NCBI GenBank assembly: GCA_013815325.1
Contig: JACDGM010000021.1
Coordinates: 1-46,437 of the forward strand
Direction of reading: 5' to 3'
DNA: 46,437 nucleotides
DNA from: Chthoniobacterales bacterium
Lineage (GTDB): Bacteria; Verrucomicrobiota; Verrucomicrobiia; Chthoniobacterales; UBA10450
Position 1 is the first letter of the stretch, and each line of letters begins with the position of its first letter. Shown piece after piece: positions 35,114 through 46,437 of the stretch. The notes beneath the pieces are model-generated. The model was given only the letters and a program-made list of their open reading frames with translations, was not told the origin of the DNA and searched no databases. The translations under genes were made by a program, and so were the position numbers.

Positions 35114-35461
35114 CTAATTCCGATCTAGCGCAGTGCGACGAAGCGCCTTACCCGATCGAACGCGGACAAAACGATAGCGCCCTCGAAGATTCTCGGCAAT
35201 GAAATGCCCCTTGGAACCGGAATCCATCAACTCGCGGTAAACACTGCGCGGCACTTCGAGAAACCGGTAAATCGCCCCGCGCGTAAACTCGATCTCCAAG
35301 ACGTGGAGGTGCTGGCTGTAGCCGATGCTTGCAACATTGCTGGAAGCCACGGCCTCGCGTCTGATCCGCGAAACGACTCCTTCCTCCTCCGCCGCAGCGA
35401 TCGTGGCGTGATTTATAAACACGGCGAATCCGAGCAACGCGAGATTCCGAAGGAGGGTCAT
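35114..35461 (-). CDS. Secreted KTSC-domain protein
   Basis: The 115-residue protein starts with a signal peptide (LLRNLALLGFAVFINHATIAAA). One KTSC domain follows (about residues 38-100): SSNVASIGYSQHLHVLEIEF, FTRGAIYRFLEVP, VYRELMDSGSKGHFIAENLR. The domain is named for a lysyl-tRNA-synthetase-associated short module and usually occurs alone; its role is unknown, possibly nucleic-acid or peptide binding. Export of the domain is slightly unusual. The C-terminal RTALDRN tail shows no sorting motif. Confidence 0.75.
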   Translation of the reverse strand: MTLLRNLALLGFAVFINHATIAAAEEEGVVSRIRREAVASSNVASIGYSQHLHVLEIEFTRGAIYRFLEVPRSVYRELMDSGSKGHFIAENLRGRYRFVRVRSGKALRRTALDRN

Positions 35462-35645
35462 AAGAGGTCAGCCATAGGGAAACTGACCAAACGCCCCCCT
35501 CAAGAAAAGCAGCATTTCCTTTCTACTCCGCGCGACCGCGAAGGCGACGATCAAAATCGTGTCGAGCAAGAACTGCGATGTGCTGTAGCTGTGGCCGCAC
35601 GGGCGAAGCGCGCCCCATTTCAGTCAACGCCAGACGGGGCGAAAT

Positions 35646-36392
35646 TTAAGGCGTCGGGAGCCAGCCGCCAGTGGCTTGCACCGGCGGGAGCTGACCGCGG
35701 CGAGTCACCCACACCGCTAGCGCTTTTTGCGGCGCGCTTCCCGCCGAAGAAGCAAGCGTTAGGCTGCCGATGGCGCGATCGCCTTCCTTTTTCAGCGGAG
35801 CGTCTTGCTGATGCAAGACCACGAAGTCGTGCTGCAAATTGCGGCCATCGTTTTCGCCCGCGCCAATCTTCGAAGAAATGCCGGCTCCGAGCAGAGCAGC
35901 GTGCACGTCCCAATCACCTTCCCCACCCTGCGCGGGATGAAACTCGATTGACCAAGTCTTGCCGTCTTGGCTCGTCGCGTTCAGCAGCCCGGCCGCTTGT
36001 TCGTTAGGCGAAGAGAGGCTGCCCGACCAGCCGCCGCGGAGTTCCCTGCCATCAAGGACGAAGGCCGGCGTATAGACTGACTCGCTCTGCCAGAGCGCCG
36101 CATAACGGCTCTGCCGCGCGGTAAATTCCGGGGACGAGAAACGGTCGCGCCAGCCGAGCCGATTCCAATAATCGACATGATAAGCGACGGGCACGAATTG
36201 CTTCCATAAGCCGCGATCATCCTTCAACCGGCTGAGCCGCGCTTCCGCCGGCGGACAACTGCTGCAGCCTTCCGAAGTGTAAAGCTCGATCAGCGAAGTG
36301 CGCGCGAGACTGCTTTCGAAATGAGTTTCAGCGAGCGCTGGAATGGCAATCATGCCTAACAAAAAGCCGAGAACAACAGGAACCATCTTCAT
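35646..36392 (-). CDS. DUF1223 secreted thioredoxin-fold protein
   Basis: The 248-residue protein (ATG 36392; a TTG at 36407 would add five residues) has a signal peptide (VPVVLGFLLGMIAIPALA). A DUF1223 domain follows, opening with LIELYTSEGCSSCPPAEARL. The C-x-x-C (CSSC) is the redox-like site of this thioredoxin-related family. VAYHVDYWNRLGWRDRF and SVYTPAFVLDGRELRGGW are further family blocks. The protein is probably periplasmic and redox-active, but no substrate is known. Two CGTTAGGC motifs lie in the gene. It is downstream of nothing on its strand within 90 bases and may be monocistronic. Confidence 0.8.
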   Translation of the reverse strand: MKMVPVVLGFLLGMIAIPALAETHFESSLARTSLIELYTSEGCSSCPPAEARLSRLKDDRGLWKQFVPVAYHVDYWNRLGWRDRFSSPEFTARQSRYAALWQSESVYTPAFVLDGRELRGGWSGSLSSPNEQAAGLLNATSQDGKTWSIEFHPAQGGEGDWDVHAALLGAGISSKIGAGENDGRNLQHDFVVLHQQDAPLKKEGDRAIGSLTLASSAGSAPQKALAVWVTRRGQLPPVQATGGWLPTP

Positions 36393-36483
36393 GGAAAGTA
36401 GAGGCAATTACAGCTTGGTTATTCCGTTTTGTTTATTGCGATTTTCCGAAGCCGCTCGCTCGTCAGCACCATCATACGTTCGC

Positions 36484-36666
36484 TCATGCGCGTGGCCGCC
36501 AGGCGCTCCCGAATGGTCGCTGCGCCAGCCAGCGTTCGATGTTTGCCAGCGGGATCTCTAGTAACTCCATAACTTCGATCTTGTTCGCGATGGCTTCGTC
36601 CATCGTCACGGCCTTAGTCTTCGCCGGCTGCATAGTTAGGATTAGCCGACCGATCCTATCCGACAA
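36484..36666 (-). CDS. Short unassigned ORF, possibly a fragment
   Basis: A 60-codon frame reads MDEAIANKIEVMELLEIPLA near its middle and ends in basic, non-conserved residues. An adjacent frame downstream carries MVLTSERLRKIAINKTE up to a stop near 36416, so the two could be halves of one short protein separated by a frameshift. No family is recognised. It sits between the DUF1223 and trehalose synthase genes. Confidence 0.25.
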   Translation of the reverse strand: MSDRIGRLILTMQPAKTKAVTMDEAIANKIEVMELLEIPLANIERWLAQRPFGSAWRPRA

Positions 36667-36675
36667 CAGGCGATC

Positions 36676-39951
<3,276 letters not shown>

Positions 39952-40126
39952 GCGACTAACCTTTGCCGCAGAAGGCGTCTCGCGCAATTTTTCGCACCCG
40001 CGGAAACGCTGAGCGCATGACCCTGTGTGGCCGGTGTCCTGGAAATAGAGGACGGCCGCGCCCATGACTCCAGGCGACCGCGCAGAACACGATCAGCGAT
40101 CTTAGACCAAGAGCGCCGGCGACTGA

Positions 40127-41386
40127 CTAGTCGCGATCTGCGTGCTCACCTTTGATACGCGCCGCCTGCTCTTTGAGACCAGCGCTGAGCTCTTCGATGG
40201 TTTTCTGCTGCTGCGCCAGCGAGGCTTCCAACACCTCTACCTTACGATGCTCTTTGAGAAACTCATTGAGCAACATCGCGTTCACCTCTTCATAACGAAC
40301 CGTGAAAGGCTGGCCTTTTTCGTCGTGCGCGACCAGGGCCGAATCGATCTTTTCCACCTCCTCGGCGACCAGTCCGAACTGCGGCGTCCCTTTTGGATCG
40401 ATATCCTTCTTATACCGGAATGTGACCGGCCGGAGTGAGAAGATGGCTTCGCTCGACTTGTTCATTGGCTTGATCACTTCCTTGAAGCGCGCCGAGGAAC
40501 GCTTGACACCCAATTGGCCCGTCGGGCTGACGCCGACCGGGACACCCTCGACAAGCGCAGAGGTTGTGATGCCCGCCATATAAACGGCAGTCTGGGTTCC
40601 CTCCGTGCCGATGCGAACGATCCCCGATTCGCCCGTCACGCCGGGATTGCCGACAGCGATGTTGTTCTGTCCCGTGGTCAGGTTTTCTCCGGCTCCAAAG
40701 CCCAGGGCGACGTTGCCATTTCCCACATTGTTGAGGAGGGCGTTGAAACCAACGGCCGTATTCTCGTTGCCTCCTCCGTTAAAATTGAGCGCGGCAAACC
40801 CGATCGCCGTATTCGAATTGCCGAGCGTGTTGAAATGGAGGGCGTCGGCTCCGACGGCTGTATTATCGCTCCCCGTAAAGCTATTCCACATCGCCTCATA
40901 ACCTTCGGCCGTATTGGCACTGCCGGTGCTGTTAAAGAGCAGCGCCCCGAGGCCGGTCGCTACGTTGGAAAAGCCGGTCGTGTTACTGGCCAGCGCGATT
41001 TCGCCAGTCGCGGTGTTGGCCGACCCGGTCGTGTTGATCTGGAGCGCGCTGCTGCCGGTCGCGGTGTTGAAGAGACCAGTGGTATTGGCCGCCAGCGCCC
41101 GAAAGCCGGCGGCCGTGTTCGCGCTGCCGGTAGTGTCACTCGAAAGCGCGAGAGAACCGCTGGCCGTATTTTGGATCGCCTTGTTGTCATAAAGAGCGTG
41201 ATAGCCGGTGGCCGTATTGTCTGACCCATTGGTGAGACTGAAGAGTGCATCCTCACCCTCCGCGGTGTTCCTGTTCTTGTAACCGCCATCGGGCGGCGGA
41301 TCGATCGCGAAGACGGCGGGCGCAAGGGCGAGACAGACGGCGGCGAGAACGCAGGTTAGTCTTAATTGTGGCGTCGGGGTTTTCAT
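40127..41386 (-). CDS. Secreted YadA-head-like repeat protein with S74 chaperone domain (paralogue)
   Basis: The 419-residue protein has the same plan as the protein at 15833-17107. A signal peptide (LTCVLAAVCLALAPAVFA) is followed by DPPPDGGYKNRNTAEGEDAL and about 13 repeats with NTA-x-G-x-x-AL-x-x-NTTG (to about residue 250). A neck reads RIGTEGTQTAVYMAGI, then the S74 chaperone domain (RSSARFKEVIKPMNKSSEAI, RPVTFRYKKDIDPKG, QFGLVAEEVEKI, YEEVNAMLLNEFLKEHRKVE) and a C-terminal coiled coil. The ribosome-binding site AAGGAAC precedes the ATG. The chaperone part is much more alike between the paralogues than the repeats, as expected for a folding module carrying variable fibres. Confidence 0.87.
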   Translation of the reverse strand: MKTPTPQLRLTCVLAAVCLALAPAVFAIDPPPDGGYKNRNTAEGEDALFSLTNGSDNTATGYHALYDNKAIQNTASGSLALSSDTTGSANTAAGFRALAANTTGLFNTATGSSALQINTTGSANTATGEIALASNTTGFSNVATGLGALLFNSTGSANTAEGYEAMWNSFTGSDNTAVGADALHFNTLGNSNTAIGFAALNFNGGGNENTAVGFNALLNNVGNGNVALGFGAGENLTTGQNNIAVGNPGVTGESGIVRIGTEGTQTAVYMAGITTSALVEGVPVGVSPTGQLGVKRSSARFKEVIKPMNKSSEAIFSLRPVTFRYKKDIDPKGTPQFGLVAEEVEKIDSALVAHDEKGQPFTVRYEEVNAMLLNEFLKEHRKVEVLEASLAQQQKTIEELSAGLKEQAARIKGEHADRD

Positions 41387-41653
41387 AGAGTTTGTTCCTT
41401 AGGCCGGCAGCTTGAGCGGAGGCCGGTCGCCCGGTCAAGCCAAACCTTGCCTCACCCGCTCGGTAAGGCCGCACGAAAGCCCTTTCTTCCGGCGGCAACT
41501 GGACCGTTCTGAATTCAGCGCCGCTCATCAGCAAACGCATCCAATGAAAGGCGCGAACCATCCGCTTTTTTCGGCGTCAGACTCATAAGTAGAGATAGAT
41601 AACAAATAATTCGGGCCGTGGACTACATGTAGCCGTAGCTCTGAGCGGGCGTG
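41387..41653. other. Intergenic region, no gene seen
   Basis: Upstream region of the S74 paralogue. An AT-rich patch at 41585-41615 (AAGTAGAGATAGATAACAAA) is the most promoter-like part for the leftward gene. No ORF or repeat that I would defend. Confidence 0.4.
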
Positions 41654-42100
41654 TTAAGAGTCATGCTCGGCCTTCAGCGTCGGCCCGGGTTCCTTCGCCT
41701 CGCCGGAACGCAGATTTCGGACTGGCGGCAAAATGTCTTTGAACGTCGCGCCGAGATCTCCCACACTGTTAGGAACAGGCCGCAGACCAGCGGCCCGACA
41801 ATGAACCCGATCGGACCAAAAAGAAACAGCCCACCTAGCGTGCCGACGAGGATGAGAAGGTCTGGCATTTTCGCGTCTTTCCCAACAAGAGTGGGACGCA
41901 ACATGTTATCAACCGTGCCGACGACCGCCGCGCACCAGGCCAGGAGCAGCGTCGCGGTCAGCGTTTCGCCGACGACGAAAAGATAGATCACCGCCGGGAC
42001 CCAGATGAGGGCGGCGCCAATTCCCGGCACGACCGAAAGGATGGCCATGATCGATCCGGCCCCTGCGAAGGTTCAACCCATGATGCTTGCGGGTACGCCA
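41654..42100 (-). pseudogene. AI-2E-family transporter, C-terminal remnant
   Basis: The minus strand reads MAILSVVPGIGAALIWVPAV, LVGKDAKMPDLLILVGTLGG and GPIGFIVGPLVCGLFLTVWE, the last three or four transmembrane helices of an AI-2E/PerM-family permease. After a one-base loss near 41755 the natural tail continues in another frame (GATFKDILPPVRNLRSGEAK) to a TAA at 41654. Upstream, traces of the preceding helix are interrupted by a stop near 42080, and the first half of the gene is missing. The protein would not be functional. Confidence 0.75.
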
Positions 42101-42277
42101 CCCGACACGACGGCATGTCTTCCGACGTGACGATCGCGCGTATCGGAGCGGCGCGCGCAGTCCAATGCTGGCAAGTCAACGTGGATCCGACACTCGGCAA
42201 TCTCACTTTCATCCGTCGCGGTTTCCTCACGGGCCAGGCGAATTTGCCTCCGCCGGCGATCGGTCCTAGAGAAGGGA

Positions 42278-43549
42278 ATGCAATCAAAACTTTCGAGAGT
42301 AAGTGTATCCGTGGCCGCGCTTTTGTTGGCTATGGCGGCACCCATAACGTCGCTTCGCGCTCAGGGTCTGCGCAGCCTCACGGCCTCGCGTGTCGCCGGT
42401 GGTTTTAGCTCGCCTGTATTTGCCACGGCACCGCCCGGAGACACGGCCCGGCTTTTCGTTGTCCAGCAATCTGGGCAAATCCGCATCGTCGATTTACTTA
42501 GCGGGAGTATCAAACCGACGGCCTATCTGGATATATCATCCGAAATTGTTTTTGGGGGCGAACAGGGTTTGCTTGGCCTGGCTTTCGATCCGAACTACGC
42601 CGCCAACGGCCGCTTCTACCTTAACTACACGGCGCCCGGCGGATCTTTCGGCGCTGGTGTGACTCATATCGCGCAGTTCACTGTTTCAACTAACCCGGAC
42701 GTCGCCGATCCCGCAAGCGAGCGGACTGTTCTCCAGTTTGACCAGCCCCAGACCAATCATAACGGCGGCTGGATCGGCTTTAGTCCGCGCTCCGGAGATA
42801 CCGGCAATCTCTACATCGCGACCGGCGACGGCGGGAATGCCAACGATGCCGGGACGGGTCATATCGAGCCAGGTGGCAATGCGCAAAACGTTACGACCTT
42901 GCTCGGCAAAATGCTTCGCATTCACATCAACACCAGGCCGCCCGGGACGTACTCGATTCCGGCGGATAATCCTTTCGCCGGCTCGACGACGGCGCGGCAG
43001 GAAATCTGGGCCTTTGGGCTGCGCAACCCATACCGCGACAGTTTCGATCGCCAGACCGGCACGATGTTCATCGGAGATGTGGGACAGGACACGCGCGAAG
43101 AGGTGGACGCGCAAAGCCCTGCCAATCCGGGCGGAGGCGAGAACTACGGCTGGCGAGTCCGCGAGGGCTTCGTCCAAAATCCGGCCTATCCGAATGATCC
43201 CGTGCCGCCCGATGCGCTCGACCCGATTTACGATTATACGCATACCGTCGGGCAGACGGTGATCGGCGGCTACGTCTATCGGGGCAACCAAATTCAAGTC
43301 TTGCGCGGCTTCTATGTCTTTGCCGATTACCTCGGCCCGGAAGGTGGTCCGGGGACGGGACGCGTCTTGGTTTTTCGTTACAACGGACGCGCCGTTTCCG
43401 GTTTCCGTGACATCACTACGCAACTCTTTCCCACCGCCCAAGGCGGCTTCCCGCTGAACAACCCTTCGTCGTTAGGCGAGGACGCCAGCGGCGAGCTTTA
43501 TATCACGGACATCGGAAACGGAAACCTCTACAAGCTGACGGCTCGCTAA
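42278..43549 (+). CDS. Secreted PQQ-dependent sugar dehydrogenase (soluble GDH-like)
   Basis: The 423-residue protein has a signal peptide (VSVSVAALLLAMAAPITSLRA) and a six-bladed propeller of the soluble glucose/sorbosone dehydrogenase family. Marks are EQGLLGLAFDPNYAANGRFY, the catalytic-His segment QPQTNHNGGWIGF, YIATGDGGNANDAG, EIWAFGLRNPYRDSF, IGDVGQDTREEVD and GENYGWRVREG. Family members oxidise aldoses with PQQ in the periplasm or outside the cell; some in this branch (HHIP/YliI-like) have lost high activity. No PQQ synthesis genes lie nearby. One CGTTAGGC motif is near the 3' end. The 5' end overlaps the decayed upstream region of the AI-2E remnant on the other strand. Confidence 0.85.
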   Translation: MQSKLSRVSVSVAALLLAMAAPITSLRAQGLRSLTASRVAGGFSSPVFATAPPGDTARLFVVQQSGQIRIVDLLSGSIKPTAYLDISSEIVFGGEQGLLGLAFDPNYAANGRFYLNYTAPGGSFGAGVTHIAQFTVSTNPDVADPASERTVLQFDQPQTNHNGGWIGFSPRSGDTGNLYIATGDGGNANDAGTGHIEPGGNAQNVTTLLGKMLRIHINTRPPGTYSIPADNPFAGSTTARQEIWAFGLRNPYRDSFDRQTGTMFIGDVGQDTREEVDAQSPANPGGGENYGWRVREGFVQNPAYPNDPVPPDALDPIYDYTHTVGQTVIGGYVYRGNQIQVLRGFYVFADYLGPEGGPGTGRVLVFRYNGRAVSGFRDITTQLFPTAQGGFPLNNPSSLGEDASGELYITDIGNGNLYKLTAR

Positions 43550-43728
43550 TCATTGCTGCGGGAAAGCCCGATCCGGTCTCATCTCCGGCTGCTCGGCTCT
43601 AAAGAGCGGCGCAACCAACCGCGACCCTGGCGAGCCAACCGCGACAATGAAAGCAGCCTCGCGCGCGCTTGCACCGAGTGACCGGACATTGACACAGCCT
43701 TCGGAGCGGCCAACTACGAATTCAGAGT

Positions 43729-43908
43729 ATGAACTCAAGCTCAGAAGACAAAACAAAAGGCACCGTGAAAAAAGCAATTGGGACGGTGAAGGAAAAAACC
43801 GGCCAGGCGGTCGGTAATAGAGACCTCGAAGCCAGGGGCACTGCCGAAAAGGCTGAAGGCAAGGTTCAGAAGAAAGTCGGCGACGTGAAGAAGGTTTTCG
43901 AGGAATAA
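43729..43908 (+). CDS. CsbD-family stress protein
   Basis: The 59-residue, highly charged protein reads KTKGTVKKAIGTVKEKTGQA in its first half and ARGTAEKAEGKVQKKVGDVK in its second. This is the CsbD pattern of two amphipathic helices with repeated K-x-x-G-x-x-K. Members are small, abundant, general-stress-induced proteins of unknown mechanism. The gene has its own start (ATG 43729) and TAA stop. Confidence 0.85.
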   Translation: MNSSSEDKTKGTVKKAIGTVKEKTGQAVGNRDLEARGTAEKAEGKVQKKVGDVKKVFEE

Positions 43909-44036
43909 AGAGACCGTAGCTCTCGTTGGACAGGCGCCGCGGAAATCCCAGGTGCCCTCGCGAAAATAGGCTCTCCGCCTAAGGAGGGCGGTTGACTGGT
44001 TCCCGTGGGGCGGCGCGGGTGGGCCATGCACAGTAC

Positions 44037-44530
44037 ATGTCCGTCGTCGGTCCGGTCATGATCGCCAGGGCGTACCGGCCGATGACGCGGCGCTTAGCGC
44101 GATCGCGCGCGCGGCCAAAGCGCATTGGGGTTATCCCGCCTATTTGCTGAAACAGTGGAGTGAAGAATTGACCATCACGCCCACCTTTATCGCCGAGAAT
44201 GAAACCTCCAAGGCACTGACGAAGGGTTCCGTCGTTGGCTTCCACGCGCTGCTCGGATTTGGGGCGATCTGGCGGCTCGAACACCTTTGGGTCAGCCCGG
44301 AACGGATGGGCGAGGGTGTCGGCCGGGCATTGTTCCGGCATGCGACCGCCCGCGCCAGAGCCTGCGGAGCTTCGCGCCTAACGATCGAGTCCGACCCGCA
44401 CGCGGAGGCGTTCTACCGGCACATGGGCGCGCAGCGCGTGGGCTTAGCCGCGAGCGAAATCGATGGGCGACGGCGTGAGCTTCCGCTTCTCGAGTTTGAT
44501 CTGATGCGCCCGTCCAGCCCGTGCCTTTGA
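44037..44530 (+). pseudogene. GNAT-family acetyltransferase with one frameshift
   Basis: The start MSVVGPVMIARA (ATG 44037) and the continuation VPADDAALSAIARAAKAHWG are in different frames, rejoined by adding one base near 44068. The rest is open: GFGAIWRLEHLWVSPERMGE, then the acetyl-CoA loop GVGRALFRHATARARACG and SDPHAEAFYRHMGAQRVG, ending near FDLMRPSSPCL. These are classic GNAT motifs A and B. Either the gene is freshly inactivated, or translation begins at a TTG at 44144 and yields a product lacking the first strand and helix. A sequencing error is also possible. Confidence 0.7.
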
Positions 44531-44676
44531 AGGACGTTTAAGAAGTCTTTTTGAGCCACGGATGAGCATGGGTGCTGTAAAGGATGCGAGCAACAGCAAG
44601 GCTTTCAAACAGGTAGATGCAGGACTCTCGCTTCGAGAATCCTTTAATCCGTTCCGAACCAAAGGCGGGCCAGAAT

Positions 44677-45416
44677 TAGCCTAACGAGTAAAAGCGCGCC
44701 TGCAGCAAATCCGGCGGAGAGCGTAGCGCTGCACGTTCGAGTCATCGAAGTCGCGCATCCTGCCCGCGTCTGCGCTGTCGAGTCAGCAATTCCTTTCCCT
44801 GGCGCGACTAAGCCTCAGAGCAACTCGAGCATCGTCCCGCGACAATTGGCGCTGCCGCAGTTGCAGCGGAAAAGCCGTTCGAGCTTTTCCGTCCGCGGCT
44901 CGGCCGGTTCCAGCCGGTAATCGTAAAACAATTCCTCGCGCGCCTTCAGAGTGCAGAGAGCGAAGACGTAGACGCGCCCTTTGCTTTCGCTCGTTTCACA
45001 ATTTGGCTCGCATGAGTGATTGATCCAGCGCGCTTCATTGCCACCCACCCCAGCGTCAATCACCCTCCCGTCATCGAGCGAAAAGAAAAACGTGTGATGC
45101 GGATTCTTCGGATCGTGCGCCGGCAATTGCTGCGCTTTCTTCCAGGAAATTCGTTCTCCGGTGTATTCAATGATGCGGGCGCCTTTGCGGATTTTCCGCA
45201 CCGTAAAGACTCCCTTCCCGTGCACGCCCGATTTCCCTACTCGGACTTTTCTTTCCCGCACCTGGCGCGAGGATTTTTGCGGTGTCTCAATCAAGGGAGA
45301 GCGACAGTATGGCCGCTGGCGCCCGGCAGCAAACTTCGCCTTCCCCTGCGGGGGCGCGCTTCCGCCGGACCTTTGCCCGCAGAAGTGCAGACGGAAAGTA
45401 GCCTAACGAGTAAAAG
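44677..45416 (+). repeat. 18-bp direct repeats flanking the SET gene
   Basis: TAGCCTAACGAGTAAAAG occurs at 44677-44694 and again, same orientation, at 45399-45416, on either side of the SET-domain gene (722 bases apart). Each copy contains the GCCTAACG 8-mer but extends it by ten further identical bases, which chance would not give. Confidence 0.8.
44815..45294 (-). CDS. SET-domain protein (putative protein lysine methyltransferase)
   Basis: The 159-residue protein is almost entirely one SET domain. GVHGKGVFTVRKIRKGARII is its start, EYTGERISW follows, WINHSCEPNCET is the NHSCxPN pseudoknot motif, and EELFYDYRLE ends the core. The cysteine-rich post-SET-like zinc site is CNCGSANCRG. All SAM- and lysine-channel residues I know are present. 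Bacterial SET proteins are best known in chlamydiae and in environmental Verrucomicrobia, where targets may be histone-like or ribosomal proteins. The start is a TTG at 45294. The gene is framed by 18-bp direct repeats. Confidence 0.85.
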   Translation of the reverse strand: MIETPQKSSRQVRERKVRVGKSGVHGKGVFTVRKIRKGARIIEYTGERISWKKAQQLPAHDPKNPHHTFFFSLDDGRVIDAGVGGNEARWINHSCEPNCETSESKGRVYVFALCTLKAREELFYDYRLEPAEPRTEKLERLFRCNCGSANCRGTMLELL

Positions 45417-45574
45417 ATCGGACCGCTACCAGGGTTGCGCTCGAAGAGCGACCAGCTCTCCGAGCGTTGGCATGCGAGTAGCTAGTCCTCGTTATGAAAG
45501 TTGGCGGTCGCGCGCCGCGGTGCCCGGCACCCGCAAAAAACGACTCGCGCATTCCAACCTAACGAAACACACCT
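45295..45574. other. Intergenic region upstream of the SET and propeller genes
   Basis: This holds the divergent promoter space of the SET gene and the propeller gene, one copy of the 18-bp repeat (45399-45416), and an ACCTAACG near-motif just before the propeller ATG. No ORF that I would defend. Confidence 0.4.
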
Positions 45575-46437
45575 ATGATCCACCAAACACAAAATATGGG
45601 CTGCCGTTTGGTTCTGATCGCCATTGCCTGGAGTGCGGCTTTGCTTCCGCTCAGCCTTCTTTCCGCCCCGGGCGACTTATATGAATCGGACCTCGCCAGC
45701 GGCACAATCTTCAGGTTCGCCGCCGATGGAACTCAAAGCAGCTTTGCCTCCGGTTTGACAGCTCCTGTCGGTCTCGCTTTCGACGGCAAGGGAAACACTT
45801 TCATCAGCGATGTGGGCGCCGGCACAATTGTCAAAGTCGCTCCCGATGGGATCCAAAGTGGCTTCGCCATCATCCCGGATGGTCCTGCCGGTCTCGCTTT
45901 TGATGACTCGGGTATTCTTTTTGTGGCTGTCTTTAACACCGGCACCATCTTGAATGCGGCGGGTCTGGCTATCGATCGGGATGGTAATCTTTTTGCCGCG
46001 GATTTAGGCGGTGGCACAATTTTCAAATTCACCACTTTAGGAATTAAGAGCGTCTTCGCCGCCGGACTTAGCAGCCCGGCGGGCCTTGCTTTCGATAGCT
46101 CCGGCAATCTCTTTGCGTCGGATAACTTCAACGGAACGATCTACAAATTCACCGCCGATGGAACGAAGAGCACATTTGCCTCCGGAGTAAGCGGGGCTGC
46201 CGGCCTTGCTTTTGATGGCGCTGGCTATCTCTTCGTCGCCAGCAATGTCGACGGAACGATCGTGAAGTTCACTCCTGGTGGGACCAAGAGCACGTTCGCC
46301 CTCGGTCTTTCTCAGGCGACCTTTCTTGCCTTCGAGCCCGTGCCTCAAAAATTATTGAACGTAAGCGCCCGAGCCTTCGTCCAGGGCGGTGACAATGTGC
46401 TCATTGGCGGCTTTATCGTGGGCGGCAATTCGTTGCT
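45575..46437 (+). CDS. Secreted NHL/SMP-30-like beta-propeller protein (partial, runs off the window)
   Basis: From ATG 45575 the frame stays open to the window end (287 residues seen). A signal peptide (LVLIAIAWSAALLPLSLLSA) precedes tandem propeller blades of about 40 residues on the pattern PAGLAFD-x-x-GNLF-x-x-D-x-x-x-GTI-x-KFT-x-x-GT-x-S-x-FA-x-GL. Five to six blades can be counted. One near residue 125 is short: GTIL jumps directly to NAAGLAIDRDGNLF, losing about 15 residues. The last residues (ARAFVQGGDNVLIGGFIVGG) begin a C-terminal domain often attached to such proteins in Verrucomicrobia, so the gene goes on well beyond the edge. It is probably an extracellular structural or binding protein. 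Confidence 0.8.
   Translation, partial: MIHQTQNMGCRLVLIAIAWSAALLPLSLLSAPGDLYESDLASGTIFRFAADGTQSSFASGLTAPVGLAFDGKGNTFISDVGAGTIVKVAPDGIQSGFAIIPDGPAGLAFDDSGILFVAVFNTGTILNAAGLAIDRDGNLFAADLGGGTIFKFTTLGIKSVFAAGLSSPAGLAFDSSGNLFASDNFNGTIYKFTADGTKSTFASGVSGAAGLAFDGAGYLFVASNVDGTIVKFTPGGTKSTFALGLSQATFLAFEPVPQKLLNVSARAFVQGGDNVLIGGFIVGGNSL

Noticed and set aside
40514..41224. Plus-strand open frame of 236 codons with repeats
   Set aside because: Antisense to the YadA-head repeats of the S74 paralogue; its repeats only mirror the real gene's repeats.
45733..46131. Minus-strand repetitive frame
   Set aside because: Antisense to the regular propeller blades on the plus strand, which have a signal peptide and consistent blade pattern.

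Overview
The window looks like a chromosomal segment from a GC-rich, Gram-negative soil bacterium. The mix of secreted choice-of-anchor-type proteins, YadA-head/S74 proteins, a SET-domain protein, NHL-type propellers and an MsbA/heptosyltransferase cluster fits Verrucomicrobia (Spartobacteria/Chthoniobacterales-like). That placement is inference from gene content; there is no rRNA or tRNA here to test it.

Layout. 1-2.86 kb is a restriction-modification zone: a D12-class adenine methyltransferase followed by an overlapping, edge-truncated gene that may be its endonuclease, both downstream of a shattered MmeI-like (type IIL) enzyme. 2.86-6.35 kb holds an MFS exporter and an ECF sigma / anti-sigma / PDZ-protein operon. 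6.58-10.46 kb carries signalling genes: CHASE2-adenylate cyclase, FHA protein, HAD phosphatase, STAS protein. 10.4-15.7 kb is an envelope glycan cluster: two GT4 glycosyltransferases, a GT9 heptosyltransferase and an MsbA-like ABC exporter. 15.8-17.1 kb is a secreted YadA-head/S74 protein, with a paralogue at 40.1-41.4 kb. 17.4-21.3 kb is a potassium module: Kup, divergent from a stripped KdpD-like kinase and a KdpE-like regulator, bracketed by related intergenic repeats. 22-24 kb has miaB and a membrane protein. 24.0-29.6 kb is a block of secreted proteins flanked by two direct copies of a VapC-like toxin tail. 29.7-32.6 kb has a lipoprotein, serA and glsB. 32.6-34.95 kb is a graveyard of gene fragments (SCO, YbdK, Crp/Fnr, globin, methyltransferase, glsB tail). 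35.1-40 kb has a KTSC protein, a DUF1223 protein and a trehalose synthase-maltokinase fusion. 41.6-46.4 kb has a broken AI-2E permease, a PQQ sugar dehydrogenase, CsbD, a frameshifted GNAT, a SET protein and an edge-truncated propeller.

Three patterns cut across the genes. First, the 8-mer CGTTAGGC/GCCTAACG, usually preceded by T, occurs about 35 times on both strands, roughly twenty times more than chance. It sits inside unrelated genes, next to stop codons and between genes, like an uptake-type or HIP1-type genomic signature, and is missing from long stretches. Second, every frameshift I could place in the broken genes (12 of 12) is a net loss of one base, although the long housekeeping genes are intact. 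Third, several blocks are bracketed by short duplicated sequences: VapC tails, glsB tails, an 18-bp repeat around the SET gene, and hairpin repeats around kup-kdpDE.

Counts and frames were worked out by eye from the sequence; coordinates of short motifs may be off by one.
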